Shown piece by piece: positions 43,814-52,140 of a stretch of 54,178 bases of DNA. A program made the translations under genes and the position numbers. Positions within the stretch are counted from its first letter, which is position 1; each line of letters starts with the position of its first letter. The notes beneath the pieces are model-generated. The model did not search any database. It saw nothing but the letters and a program-made list of their open reading frames with translations, and was not told the origin of the DNA. The stretch covers positions 1 through 54,178 of the forward strand of contig CABVRO010000008.1 in the NCBI GenBank assembly GCA_902500715.1, given 5' to 3'. The stretch is from an uncultured Nitrospira sp. GTDB lineage: Bacteria > Nitrospirota > Nitrospiria > Nitrospirales > Nitrospiraceae.

Positions 43814-45214
43814 ATGGCACTGTTTCGAGAATACGATCTGAGAGGCATTGTAGGAGAAGAACTCACGGAAACGATTGCCGAGCAGGTAGGGCGCGCGTAT
43901 GCCACCATGGCTCGGGAGCAGGGCGCATCGCGGATCAGCCTCGGCCGGGACGGACGACTGAGCTCGCCCGGTTTGCAAGAGGCCTTGCTTGGTGGTCTGT
44001 TGGCCGGTGGGCTCGATGTGGTCGACTTGGGCCTCTGTGCTTCGCCGCTCCTGTATTTCTCGTTGTTTACCTTGCCGGTGGACGGGGGCATCATGATCAC
44101 CGGCAGCCACAATGCCGCTGAGTACAATGGCTTTAAGATCTGCATCGGTAAAGAAGCGATTCATGGCGAAGAGATTCAGCGGTTACGACGGGTGATGGAA
44201 GCCGGTCGATTCGTTACCGGTTCCGGGCGACTCGCTTCTCATCCCATCATTCCCGACTACTTACAGCATCTCAAAACGAGTTTTTCCGGCGTGCGGGCGG
44301 ACCATCTCCATGTCGTGATCGATTGCGGTAATGGCGCGGCGTCGTTGGTCGCCAAGCAGGCGCTTGAACAGATGGGGTGTCGCGTCACGGGCCTCTATGA
44401 TGAGCTGGACGGGCGATTCCCCAACCACCATCCCGATCCCACCGTCGTGGAAAATCTGCAGGATCTGATCGCCACGGTGCGGGAGCACAAGGCCGATGTC
44501 GGTATCGGGTATGACGGAGACGCCGACCGGATCGGCGCGGTCGATGAGCGGGGAGAGATTCTGTGGGGTGATCGTCTGATGATTGTCTACGCGCGGGATA
44601 TCCTGACACGGCGTCCCGGAACCACGTTTATCTCCGAGGTCAAGGCCTCGCAATGTTTATACGACGACATCGCTGCCAAGGGCGGGCGTCCGATCATGTG
44701 GAAGACCGGTCATTCCCTGATGAAGGCTAAGCTGAAAGCCGAGTCTGCGGTTTTGGCCGGTGAGATGTCCGGCCATATGTTTTTTGCCGATCGCTATTTC
44801 GGGTTCGACGATGCCATCTATGCCTCCTGCCGGTTGGTTGAGATTCTGGCGAAAACCAAACAATCGCTCTCCACTTTGGTCGCCGACCTGCCCCAGACCA
44901 CGGTGACGCCGGAGATCCGGGTCGACTGCCCGGATACCCTAAAGTTTCAACTGGTCGATCAGGTCCGCACGCAATTAGCCGCCTATCTCAAGGACGGCAA
45001 ACCCGTCGGTGCGTCGAATCTTCGCATGCGGGAGTTGGTGACGATCGACGGGGTACGGGCGATTTTCGAAGACGGCTGGGGGTTGATTCGAGCTTCCAAT
45101 ACTCAGCCTGCGCTGGTGCTCCGCTTCGAGGCCCCGTCGCCGGCCCGGTTGGATGTCATTCGGGCGACGATTGAAACTGAGCTCGCACAGGCACGACGTG
45201 TGCTGTCGGCGTAG
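43814..45214 (+). CDS. manB: Phosphomannomutase/phosphoglucomutase
   Basis: Interconverts hexose-6- and hexose-1-phosphates through a phosphoserine. A 466-residue AlgC/ManB-type protein begins FREYDLRGIVGEELTE. The phosphoserine loop TGSHNAAEYNGFK has Ser98; the metal loop DGDADR is at 234-239; GEMSGHMFF is the sugar-binding loop and RASNTQPALVLRFEA the C-terminal phosphate-binding loop. AGGAGATCC precedes ATG 43814, nine bases after manC. It links ManC's isomerase and guanylyltransferase steps and may also supply glucose-1-phosphate to RfbA. Confidence 0.94.
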   Translation: MALFREYDLRGIVGEELTETIAEQVGRAYATMAREQGASRISLGRDGRLSSPGLQEALLGGLLAGGLDVVDLGLCASPLLYFSLFTLPVDGGIMITGSHNAAEYNGFKICIGKEAIHGEEIQRLRRVMEAGRFVTGSGRLASHPIIPDYLQHLKTSFSGVRADHLHVVIDCGNGAASLVAKQALEQMGCRVTGLYDELDGRFPNHHPDPTVVENLQDLIATVREHKADVGIGYDGDADRIGAVDERGEILWGDRLMIVYARDILTRRPGTTFISEVKASQCLYDDIAAKGGRPIMWKTGHSLMKAKLKAESAVLAGEMSGHMFFADRYFGFDDAIYASCRLVEILAKTKQSLSTLVADLPQTTVTPEIRVDCPDTLKFQLVDQVRTQLAAYLKDGKPVGASNLRMRELVTIDGVRAIFEDGWGLIRASNTQPALVLRFEAPSPARLDVIRATIETELAQARRVLSA

Positions 45215-45215
45215 C

Positions 45216-46028
45216 GTGCCGCTCTCATCCTATTCCCTCCGTCCCAAGGTGTTCCTGGCCATCACGGTTCTGGCGGCAATCGTGGCGTCCGCCCCGCCGC
45301 TCTCTTCCGCCACGACAGATGGGCAGGCTTCCGCTCCTGCCGTGCTTCCATTTGCAAGCGGCGAGCGATTGTCTTACGACGTGACCTGGCTGGGCCTGCG
45401 CGCGGGAATCGCAACCATGATCGTTCAGGAGGGCCCGGTCGAGGGGGCCCGGCCGCAGCTCACCTTTTCCATGACGGCACGATCGAGCCCGACCGTCACC
45501 AAGTTTTATCCCGTCGATAATCGCGGGGTGTCCGTGGTCGATCGCGAGTCCTTCCTGCCCCGACACATGACCTTTGCCCGCCGCGAGGGCAAGCGGTTCA
45601 ACGATTTCGACTATACTTTCCGGCACGGAGAAGGCCTGGTCACGGCCGTGAAAGACGGGAAAAGCGAGGAACTCTCGATCCCTTCCGATGCGCAGGACGC
45701 CATGTCGTGCCTGTATTATGTGCGTAAGGTGCTGCCCTTCGTGCCGGGGGCCTCGCTGGCGATGACGGTGCATCACGACAAGAAGAATTACAAGATGGAG
45801 GTGCGGGTCGAAGCCCTTGAAACCGTGGAGGGCGTGTGGGGGAAACGGCAGACGGCCAGGGTGGTGGTCATCATGCCGTTTCAGGGGATTTTCCTGAACG
45901 AGGGCAATATTCGCGTCTGGTTCACGAACGATGAGCATCGTGTGCCGGTCAGAATGAAGGCCAAGGTTGTGGTGGGGTCGATTGTGGCCGAATTGACCGA
46001 GGGGTATGGCCCGACATCACAGCCGTAA
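45216..46028 (+). CDS. Secreted DUF3108 family protein
   Basis: About 270 residues from GTG 45216, one base after the phosphomannomutase stop; the frame is open back to 45153. A signal peptide is likely: basic start, hydrophobic VFLAITVLAAIVASAPPLSSA, then the mature ATTDGQAS. The body has FASGERLSYDVTWLGLRAGIATM, FYPVDNRGVSVVDRESFLPRHMTFARREGKRFNDFDYTF and GNIRVWFTNDEHRVPVRMKAKVVVGSIVAELTE, which define DUF3108, a beta-rich periplasmic or outer-membrane family of unknown function. Its place at the end of the sugar locus may mean a role in envelope assembly, but this is not shown. Confidence 0.85.
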   Translation: MPLSSYSLRPKVFLAITVLAAIVASAPPLSSATTDGQASAPAVLPFASGERLSYDVTWLGLRAGIATMIVQEGPVEGARPQLTFSMTARSSPTVTKFYPVDNRGVSVVDRESFLPRHMTFARREGKRFNDFDYTFRHGEGLVTAVKDGKSEELSIPSDAQDAMSCLYYVRKVLPFVPGASLAMTVHHDKKNYKMEVRVEALETVEGVWGKRQTARVVVIMPFQGIFLNEGNIRVWFTNDEHRVPVRMKAKVVVGSIVAELTEGYGPTSQP

Positions 46029-46044
46029 CATGCCTACCTTGGTT

Positions 46045-46073
46045 TGCTCGTCCGGACGGAAACCGCTATAATC
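46045..46073 (+). promoter_or_regulatory. Predicted sigma70 promoter for fbp
   Basis: TTGCTC (46045-46050), a 17-base spacer, and a perfect TATAAT (46068-46073). The expected start is near 46080. It marks the boundary between the polysaccharide locus and the central-metabolism genes. Confidence 0.7.
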
Positions 46074-46089
46074 ACGCCGAGTTCGTGGG

Positions 46090-46124
46090 GAGGGCTTCGG
46101 CTCTGTCCGAAGCCCTCTTCATTT
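46090..46124 (+). terminator. Strong hairpin, terminator or leader attenuator
   Basis: GAGGGCTTCGG (46090-46100) and CCGAAGCCCTC (46107-46117) form an exact 11-bp GC-rich stem with a six-base loop, followed by TTCATTTC. It can end transcription from the upstream sugar genes. It also lies about ten bases downstream of the predicted fbp promoter, so it would be in the fbp leader and could attenuate or stabilise that message. Confidence 0.7.
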
Positions 46125-46161
46125 CGACCGGTCGTCGTTCGATCCACGAGGAATTCTGAGC

Positions 46162-47160
46162 ATGGCGAAATTCCCCATTACATTAAGCCGTTTTATTATC
46201 GAACAACAGGCCGCGCATCCGGAGGCGACCGGAGAATTCTCCGTTCTACTGACCCAAATCGGCCTCGTCGGAAAAATGATTGCGCATGACTTACGCAGAG
46301 CCGGATTGAACAAGATCCTTGGCACCACCGGGGAGACCAATATTCAAGGTGAGGTGGTCAAGAAGCTCGATCAGATTGCCAACGATACCTTCGTGCGCGT
46401 GTTCGAGCACAGCGGTCTCGTGTGCGTCTTGGCTTCCGAAGAGATGGAAAAACCCCTGAAAATGGTCCATGAGGGAGCGAAGTACATGCTCCTGGTCGAT
46501 CCGCTGGACGGATCTTCCAATACCGACGTCAATATGCCATTGGGGGCCATTTTCTCCATCCGCAGATCCAAGCTGGGGCAACGGCTGCCTGTGGAGGACG
46601 AGTTGCTGCAACGGGGAACCGAACAGATCGCCGCAGGGTATGTGTTGTATGGGGCGAGCACCATGCTTGTGTTCACGGTCGGTCAGGGCGTGCATGGCTT
46701 CACCCTCGAGCCGTCTATCGGTGAATACCTCCTGTCCAATGAGAACATTCGAATTCCCTCGAGAGGCAAGGTCTATTCGGTCAATGAGGGCAACTACCAC
46801 CGCTGGCCTGCCGGGACGCAGAAATATCTCGATTCGCTGAAAGTGCAGGACAAGGCCACCGGGCGTCCCTATAGCGGCCGGTATAGCGGGTGTCTGGTCG
46901 CGGATGTTCATCGCATACTCCTGGGTGGCGGCATCTATTTGTATCCCGGGGAGAATGACAAGCCGGAAGGAAAACTGCGATTGATGTATGAGGGAAATCC
47001 GCTTGCGATGGTCGTGGAGCAGGCCGGAGGAAAAGCGACCACGGGGACGATGCGCATTCTCGACGTCGAACCGAAGGCCCTCCATCAGAGGGTGCCATTG
47101 ATCATCGGGAGCGCTGAGGATGTGAGCCGGGCGGAAGCTTATATTCAAGGATGTGCGTAA
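46162..47160 (+). CDS. fbp: Fructose-1,6-bisphosphatase, class I
   Basis: Hydrolyses fructose-1,6-bisphosphate to fructose-6-phosphate in gluconeogenesis. The 332-residue protein has GETNIQGEVVKKLDQIAND, ASEEMEKP and the metal and phosphate motif DPLDGSSN at 113-120. NEGNYHRW, RYSGCLVADVHRIL and the GGIYLYPG segment complete the class I signature. GAGGAA precedes ATG 46162. It is paired with an aldolase 36 bases on, giving two consecutive gluconeogenic steps. The product is the entry point to GDP-mannose and amino-sugar nucleotides used by the glycan locus. Confidence 0.96.
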   Translation: MAKFPITLSRFIIEQQAAHPEATGEFSVLLTQIGLVGKMIAHDLRRAGLNKILGTTGETNIQGEVVKKLDQIANDTFVRVFEHSGLVCVLASEEMEKPLKMVHEGAKYMLLVDPLDGSSNTDVNMPLGAIFSIRRSKLGQRLPVEDELLQRGTEQIAAGYVLYGASTMLVFTVGQGVHGFTLEPSIGEYLLSNENIRIPSRGKVYSVNEGNYHRWPAGTQKYLDSLKVQDKATGRPYSGRYSGCLVADVHRILLGGGIYLYPGENDKPEGKLRLMYEGNPLAMVVEQAGGKATTGTMRILDVEPKALHQRVPLIIGSAEDVSRAEAYIQGCA

Positions 47161-47196
47161 CGACTCATGTGACTGAGGTTTGTTGGGAGGATGATT

Positions 47197-48120
47197 ATGA
47201 GCAATCGGGTCCAGGAAATTTTGAGCTGGTACGAGAGTGACAATGCGGGAACGAAGACGAACATCGCGCGGCTGCTGAATCACGGCAAGCTGGCGGGCAC
47301 GGGGAAATTGGTGATCCTGCCGGTGGATCAGGGGTTCGAACATGGTCCGGCCAGAAGTTTCGCGCCCAATGCCGGCGGCTACAACCCGCATTACCATTTC
47401 CAGCTGGGGCTCGATGCCGGGTGTAACGCCTATGCGGCTCCGCTCGGGTTCATCGAGGCCGGAGCCAGCCATTTCGCCGGACAAATTCCACTCATCCTCA
47501 AGCTCAATAGTCACGATACGCTTCATGACGAGAAGGATCCGATGCCCTCTGTGACCGGCAGCGTGCGCGATGCCTTGCGATTGGGTTGCTCGGCGGTGGG
47601 ATTCACGATTTATCCTGGCTCGTCCCATTGCAATGCCATGTATGAGCAGTTGCGGGCCATAGCAGAAGAAGCCAAGAGTTGCGGATTGGCCGTCGTGGTC
47701 TGGTCCTACCCGCGCGGGTCAGGATTGAGCAAGGAAGGCGAGACCGCGTTGGACGTCGTGGCCTATGCCGCGCAAATTGCGGCGCAGTTGGGCGCCCATA
47801 TCATCAAGGTGAAGTTACCCACGGCCCATTTGGAGCAAGCGGCTGCCAAGAAGGTGTATGACGCTGAAAAGGTGCCTATCTCAACGCTGGCGGAACGGGT
47901 CAAACATATCGTGCAAAGTTCGTTCGATGGCCGGCGGATCGTGATCTTCTCCGGCGGCGCGAAGAGCGACGAGAAAACGGTGTTCGATGAAGTCCGCGCG
48001 ATTCGTGACGGCGGGGGATTCGGTTCCATCATCGGCCGGAACTCCTTCCAACGTCCCAAAGCCGAGGCCGTCAAGTTTTTGAACACCATCATGGGACTGT
48101 ATGCGGGAGAGAAGCCCTAA
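47197..48120 (+). CDS. Class I fructose-bisphosphate aldolase (archaeal/DhnA type)
   Basis: Joins dihydroxyacetone phosphate and glyceraldehyde-3-phosphate through a Schiff-base lysine. The 307-residue protein has LVILPVDQGFEHGP, AYAAPLGFIEAG, PLILKLNSHD, VGFTIYPGS, VVWSYPRGSGLS, GAHIIKVKLP with the likely Schiff-base Lys, and IFSGGAKSDEKTVFDEVRAIRDGGGFGSIIGRNSFQRP. This is the FbaB/DhnA group, distinct from class II enzymes. GGGAGG ends directly before a first ATG at 47191; the ATG at 47197 has the proper spacing and is preferred. Adjacency to fbp suggests gluconeogenic carbon flow. Confidence 0.94.
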   Translation: MSNRVQEILSWYESDNAGTKTNIARLLNHGKLAGTGKLVILPVDQGFEHGPARSFAPNAGGYNPHYHFQLGLDAGCNAYAAPLGFIEAGASHFAGQIPLILKLNSHDTLHDEKDPMPSVTGSVRDALRLGCSAVGFTIYPGSSHCNAMYEQLRAIAEEAKSCGLAVVVWSYPRGSGLSKEGETALDVVAYAAQIAAQLGAHIIKVKLPTAHLEQAAAKKVYDAEKVPISTLAERVKHIVQSSFDGRRIVIFSGGAKSDEKTVFDEVRAIRDGGGFGSIIGRNSFQRPKAEAVKFLNTIMGLYAGEKP

Positions 48121-48147
48121 CCGGCGCCTCCGTCCGCACGGATCACA

Positions 48148-49692
48148 ATGAACGACTTTCAGATCCCAACGGAGCAGCAGCCTCCGAGGCGGTCCTGGAT
48201 ATTTCCCGCACTGCTCTTGATCGCGGGGGTATTGATCGGGGTCATTCTGACCTCCGATCTCGGCTGGTTGCCGACCGGACATGCGGTTCCGGAACCGGTT
48301 CCTCCTCCGGTCGCAACCCCGGTCTCCACGGCGGTGCAGCCCACGCTGCCCGGCGCGGGTGGGCAAAGTTTCGTCGATGTCGCCAAAGCCGTGAAGCCGG
48401 CCGTTGTGAATATTTTTGCGACGCGGAACGGATCGAGCGAAGAGGGGAAGGGCACTCCGTTTGAGGATCCGTTTTTTCGACGGTTCTTCGGCGAAGAGTG
48501 GATGAAGCGGTTTGAGGCGCCGAAGGAGCGCAAAGAACGGGGATTGGGATCCGGCGTCATCGTCGATCCGAACGGCCTCATCATCACGAACAATCACGTG
48601 GTCAGTAAGGCCGACGAGATCAAAGTGTTTCTCTCCGACAAGCGCGAGTTCAAGGCGAAGCTGGTCGGCACGGATGCCAAGACCGATGTCGCCGTGTTGA
48701 AAATCGAGGCGAGCGGATTGCCGACCGTGGCCTGGGCCGATTCCGACAGGCTGGAGGTCGGAGAATTTGTGTTGGCAGTGGGCAATCCGTTCGGGTTGAC
48801 GCAGACGGTGACGCTGGGAATCGTGAGTGCGCTCGGTCGCGCGGCCGGCATCGCCGAATATGAAGACTTCATTCAGACCGATGCGGCGATCAACCCGGGG
48901 AACTCCGGCGGCGCTCTGGTGAATGTGCGCGGTGAACTGGTCGGTATCAATACAGCGATCTATAGCCAGAGCGGCGGGAACATGGGAATCGGCTTTGCCG
49001 TTCCGAGCAACATGGCTCATTCCATCATGGAGCAGCTGGTCCAGCATGGCAAAGTCGTGCGCGGCTGGTTGGGTGTCTCGATCCAGGAGTTGACGCCAGA
49101 ATTATCTTCGCAGTTCGGCGTGCCGAAAGACGTGAAGGGTGTCCTCGTCAGCGACATCATGGACGACAGCCCGGCGAAGAAGGCAGGGTTCGAGCGCGGC
49201 GATGTGATCGTCGAATACGACGGCAAGCCCATGGATTCTCCGGCTCACTTGCGGAATGCCGTGGCTCAGACGGTGGTGGGGAAGAAGGTGACGGTCAAGC
49301 TCATCCGTGAAAAGAAGTCCAAGTCTATCGAACTCACGATTGCCGAGCAGCCGAAGAATCTGGCGCAAGCCGGGGGTGAAGAGGGCGGAGAATCGGCGGC
49401 TCCCGCGGGCTTACTTTCGGACATCGAGGTGCGGGAGTTGAACACGGAGCTGGCCGGCCGGTATGGCTTGAAGTCGAGCGATCGCGGTGTGGTGGTCGTG
49501 AGGGTGAAGTCTGGGAGTCCCGCGGAAGAAGCCGGTGTGCGTGAAGGTGATCTCGTATTGGAGGTGAATCGCAAAGCCGTGGGGACGATAAAGGCGTATG
49601 AACATGTCGCCGCGAATTTGCCGAAAGACCAGGCGGTCTTGCTCCTGTTGAGACGGCAGGGGCGAGCCATTTATCTGACGCTGAGGCCGTGA
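48148..49692 (+). CDS. degP: HtrA/DegP-family periplasmic serine protease
   Basis: A 514-residue envelope protease. One N-terminal membrane segment (SWIFPALLLIAGVLIGVILTSDLGW) may anchor it or serve as a signal. The S1C protease domain has GSGVIVDPNGLIITNNHVV with His150, TDVAVLKIE with Asp180 and NPGNSGGALV with Ser253, an intact triad. Two PDZ domains follow (about 300-395 and 410-510), each with G-V-L-V/G-V-V-V carboxylate-binding starts. It degrades or refolds misfolded periplasmic proteins. No promoter is obvious in the 27-base gap after the aldolase, so read-through is likely. Confidence 0.95.
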   Translation: MNDFQIPTEQQPPRRSWIFPALLLIAGVLIGVILTSDLGWLPTGHAVPEPVPPPVATPVSTAVQPTLPGAGGQSFVDVAKAVKPAVVNIFATRNGSSEEGKGTPFEDPFFRRFFGEEWMKRFEAPKERKERGLGSGVIVDPNGLIITNNHVVSKADEIKVFLSDKREFKAKLVGTDAKTDVAVLKIEASGLPTVAWADSDRLEVGEFVLAVGNPFGLTQTVTLGIVSALGRAAGIAEYEDFIQTDAAINPGNSGGALVNVRGELVGINTAIYSQSGGNMGIGFAVPSNMAHSIMEQLVQHGKVVRGWLGVSIQELTPELSSQFGVPKDVKGVLVSDIMDDSPAKKAGFERGDVIVEYDGKPMDSPAHLRNAVAQTVVGKKVTVKLIREKKSKSIELTIAEQPKNLAQAGGEEGGESAAPAGLLSDIEVRELNTELAGRYGLKSSDRGVVVVRVKSGSPAEEAGVREGDLVLEVNRKAVGTIKAYEHVAANLPKDQAVLLLLRRQGRAIYLTLRP

Positions 49693-49742
49693 TCGCACCG
49701 AATCGTCCGTTCGGGGTTGGTCACAGAGAGGAGGCAAACAGT

Positions 49743-50768
49743 ATGGTAACACGGGCCATATTTGTTCTTCTCAGCGCTCTTGCCGGCATGGCCCTGTTTC
49801 TTCGGGCCCAGGATCCGAGTCGCGAATTTTTGTTGGCAGGATTGGGAATGGGAGCGGTGGCCGGCGTGCTCATCCTGGCCGGCGAGTATGCGCTCCGCAG
49901 GCTTTCATTCGGTATTATTGTCGGCGGGGCCGCGGGGCTCGCCGGAGGTCTCATTCTGACGGGTTTGGTGGAGTGGGTCGGAAGTGCGGTCTTCGATGTG
50001 GAGACCTTCCTGTTTCATATCGGCGGGTTGGTATTTCTCTTGGGGTTGCCCTATCTGGGGTTGGCCATGGGCGCGCGGTTCGGCAATGAGCAGTTTCCCG
50101 GTTTGGACCAGAGGGCGACGGCAGGCGGGGCATCCCATGCCAGTCTTAAAGTATTGGATACGAGCGTTATTATCGACGGCCGGGTGGCCGACCTCTGCGA
50201 GACAGGGTTTCTGGAAGGGCCGTTTCTGGTTCCCCATTTTATCTTGAATGAATTGCAGCACATTGCAGACTCGTCGGATTCTTTGAAACGGGCGCGCGGG
50301 CGACGCGGGTTGGATATTCTCAACAAGATTCAGAAAATGCCGGGCATCGACGTCCGGATCATCGAAGAAGATTTCCCCCATGTGAAGGAAGTGGATGCCA
50401 AGCTTGTGGTCCTGGCGAAGAAAGTCGGAGGGCGCATCGTCACGAATGACTTGAACTTGAACAAAGTCGCCGAATTGCAAGGCGTGCGGGTGTTGAACAT
50501 CAATGAGCTCTGTAATGCGCTGCGTCCGGTCGTGTTGCCGGGTGAAACCATTCGGGTCTTCGTCTTGAAGGAAGGCAAAGAGGCGGGCCAGGGCGTCGCC
50601 TACTTGGATGACGGCACGATGATCGTCGTGGATAATGCGCGACGCTGTATCGGCCGCAATGTGGATGTGACCGTGACGAGTGTGCTTCAGACGACGGCGG
50701 GGCGCATGATTTTCACCCGCTTGAAGGAAGAGTCTGAGCGGGAAGAGTATCAGGTTGCGCGTGGATAG
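49743..50768 (+). CDS. PIN/TRAM domain membrane protein (YacL-like)
   Basis: A 341-residue protein with four N-terminal membrane helices (about 5-22, 32-50, 55-78, 88-110). A PIN nuclease domain starts at LDTSVIIDGR (acidic Asp139 and Asp145), continues with HFILNELQHIADSSD and has VKEVDAKLVVLAKKVGGRIVTNDLNLNKVAEL. A C-terminal TRAM domain begins LPGETIRVFVLKEGKEAGQGVAYLDDGTMIVVDN. The family is YacL-like and of unsettled function, probably RNA binding or cleaving. AGGAGG precedes ATG 49743; the frame reaches back to 49689, overlapping the protease gene. It sits before ispD in many bacteria, a conserved order. Confidence 0.92.
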   Translation: MVTRAIFVLLSALAGMALFLRAQDPSREFLLAGLGMGAVAGVLILAGEYALRRLSFGIIVGGAAGLAGGLILTGLVEWVGSAVFDVETFLFHIGGLVFLLGLPYLGLAMGARFGNEQFPGLDQRATAGGASHASLKVLDTSVIIDGRVADLCETGFLEGPFLVPHFILNELQHIADSSDSLKRARGRRGLDILNKIQKMPGIDVRIIEEDFPHVKEVDAKLVVLAKKVGGRIVTNDLNLNKVAELQGVRVLNINELCNALRPVVLPGETIRVFVLKEGKEAGQGVAYLDDGTMIVVDNARRCIGRNVDVTVTSVLQTTAGRMIFTRLKEESEREEYQVARG

Positions 50769-50848
50769 ATTCGCGAGACGACCGCGCGGTGGTCCAACGA
50801 AATCCTCCCTTCGCTGGGGAGGCGCATCGAGTTCGGGCGATTGTTTCG

Positions 50849-51631
50849 ATGCGGCCTTGTCCCGATGCCGCTCACGTGAGTGTGCCGGTGTCCGCTCGTA
50901 ACGCGAAGCCGTCGCCGGCAGGGCCGCGCACGGTAGCCCTGGTTCCAGCCGCCGGTCGCGGGCTTCGCATGGGCGGCCATATCCCCAAGCAGTTTCTTGC
51001 GCTGGGGGGGCGGCCGATTCTCGCACAGTCCCTCCTTGTGCTCCAAGCTTCCCCGCTCATTCACGAGATCATCCTGGCGGTGCCTCAGTCGGAACGTCAG
51101 TATTGTCTGGACCATATCGTGGCGACGGGTGAGTTCAGCAAGGTGACCAAGGTGGTGCCGGGGGGAGCGCAGCGACAGGATTCCGTGCGTCATGCCCTGG
51201 CCGAGGTGAGTCAGGAAACCGAGATTGTCCTGGTTCATGACGCGGTGCGGCCGTTTCTCACTGAGGATATGATCCGCAGAGTTGTGGCTGCGGCGGTAGA
51301 GCATGGGGCGGCCATCATCGCGCTGCCGATGCGCGACACAGTGAAGTATGTGGGGGCCGACGGGGTGATCGAACGGACCGTCGATCGCCGCCCCCTCTGG
51401 TTGGCGCAAACGCCGCAGGCGTTTCGTCGTGACTGGTTGGAAGAGGGGCATCACAAGGCTTTGTTGGCCGGTGTGCAAGCGACGGATGACGCGCACCTCG
51501 TGGAATTGATCGGGAAACCGGTCGTGGTGGTTGAGGGGAGCGGAGAAAATATCAAGGTGACGAGGCCGGAAGATCTCGTGATCGGAGAAGCGATTCTCGG
51601 CTCACGAACGGCGGCAAGGAGTGCGGAATGA
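50849..51631 (+). CDS. ispD: 2-C-methyl-D-erythritol 4-phosphate cytidylyltransferase
   Basis: Third step of the non-mevalonate isoprenoid path: MEP plus CTP to CDP-methylerythritol. The CTP-binding loop is VALVPAAGRGLRMGGHIPKQFL; GGAQRQDSVRHAL, VHDAVRPF and QTPQAFRRDWL follow, then TDDAHLVE and VEGSGENIKVTRPEDLVIGE. The start is uncertain: ATG 50849 gives 260 residues, while GTG 50876 gives a length nearer the usual 230-250. Its stop overlaps ispF by ATGA, so the two are translated together. Isoprenoid supply matters for undecaprenyl carriers used by the glycan locus. Confidence 0.94.
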   Translation: MRPCPDAAHVSVPVSARNAKPSPAGPRTVALVPAAGRGLRMGGHIPKQFLALGGRPILAQSLLVLQASPLIHEIILAVPQSERQYCLDHIVATGEFSKVTKVVPGGAQRQDSVRHALAEVSQETEIVLVHDAVRPFLTEDMIRRVVAAAVEHGAAIIALPMRDTVKYVGADGVIERTVDRRPLWLAQTPQAFRRDWLEEGHHKALLAGVQATDDAHLVELIGKPVVVVEGSGENIKVTRPEDLVIGEAILGSRTAARSAE

Positions 51632-52110
51632 CGGCTGTACGGGTGGGATGTGGTTGGGATATTCATCCAATGGTGGTAGGACGCAAATTAATTCTAGGGG
51701 GACTCGAAATTCCGCACCACAAGGGGCTGCAAGGGCATTCCGATTCCGATGCGTTAGTCCATGCCATTTGCGATGCGTTGCTCGGGGCGATGGGAGAGGG
51801 CGATCTTGGGCGTCACTATCCGAGCTCTGATCAGCGGTTTAAGAATATTTCGAGCCTCAAGTTACTCGAAGACGTCGTCGAGAAGCTGCGAGCCAAGGGC
51901 TATCGTCTGGCCAATGTGGACAGCACCATCATTGCGCAGGCGCCCCGGTTGAGCCCGCATCTGGCCGCCATGCAGAAGATTATTGCCGGGGTGCTTGAAG
52001 TGGATCCCGATCTGGTGAATGTAAAAGTGAAAAGCGGCGAAGGATTGGATGCGGTAGGGCGTGAAGAAGCGATCGCGGCGCAAGCGGTCTGCCTGATCGA
52101 GCGAGGCTAA
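51628..52110 (+). CDS. ispF: 2-C-methyl-D-erythritol 2,4-cyclodiphosphate synthase
   Basis: Cyclises CDP-ME 2-phosphate to MEcPP with release of CMP. The protein has 160 residues, with zinc ligands Asp11 and His13 in GWDIHPM and His45 in SDALVH. LGAMGEGDLGRHYP, VDSTIIAQAPRLSPH and a C-terminal VKVKSGEGLDAVGREEAIAAQAV segment follow. The last segment differs from the common KATTTEKLGFTGR form: the Thr run is replaced while the catalytic-site Glu is kept. The ATG lies in an ATGA overlap with ispD. Confidence 0.95.
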   Translation: MTAVRVGCGWDIHPMVVGRKLILGGLEIPHHKGLQGHSDSDALVHAICDALLGAMGEGDLGRHYPSSDQRFKNISSLKLLEDVVEKLRAKGYRLANVDSTIIAQAPRLSPHLAAMQKIIAGVLEVDPDLVNVKVKSGEGLDAVGREEAIAAQAVCLIERG

Positions 52111-52140
52111 AGCCTCTCCGCCGGTGTGCTCACGGGTCTG

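Noticed and set aside
46291..49047. Long - strand frames opposite fbp, the aldolase and the protease gene
   Set aside because: Antisense shadows; the + strand products are recognised enzymes with intact active sites.
51292..51299. GGCGGTAG, identical to the core ops element of RfaH-controlled operons
   Set aside because: It lies inside the ispD coding region, not in a leader of a sugar operon, so it is taken as chance.
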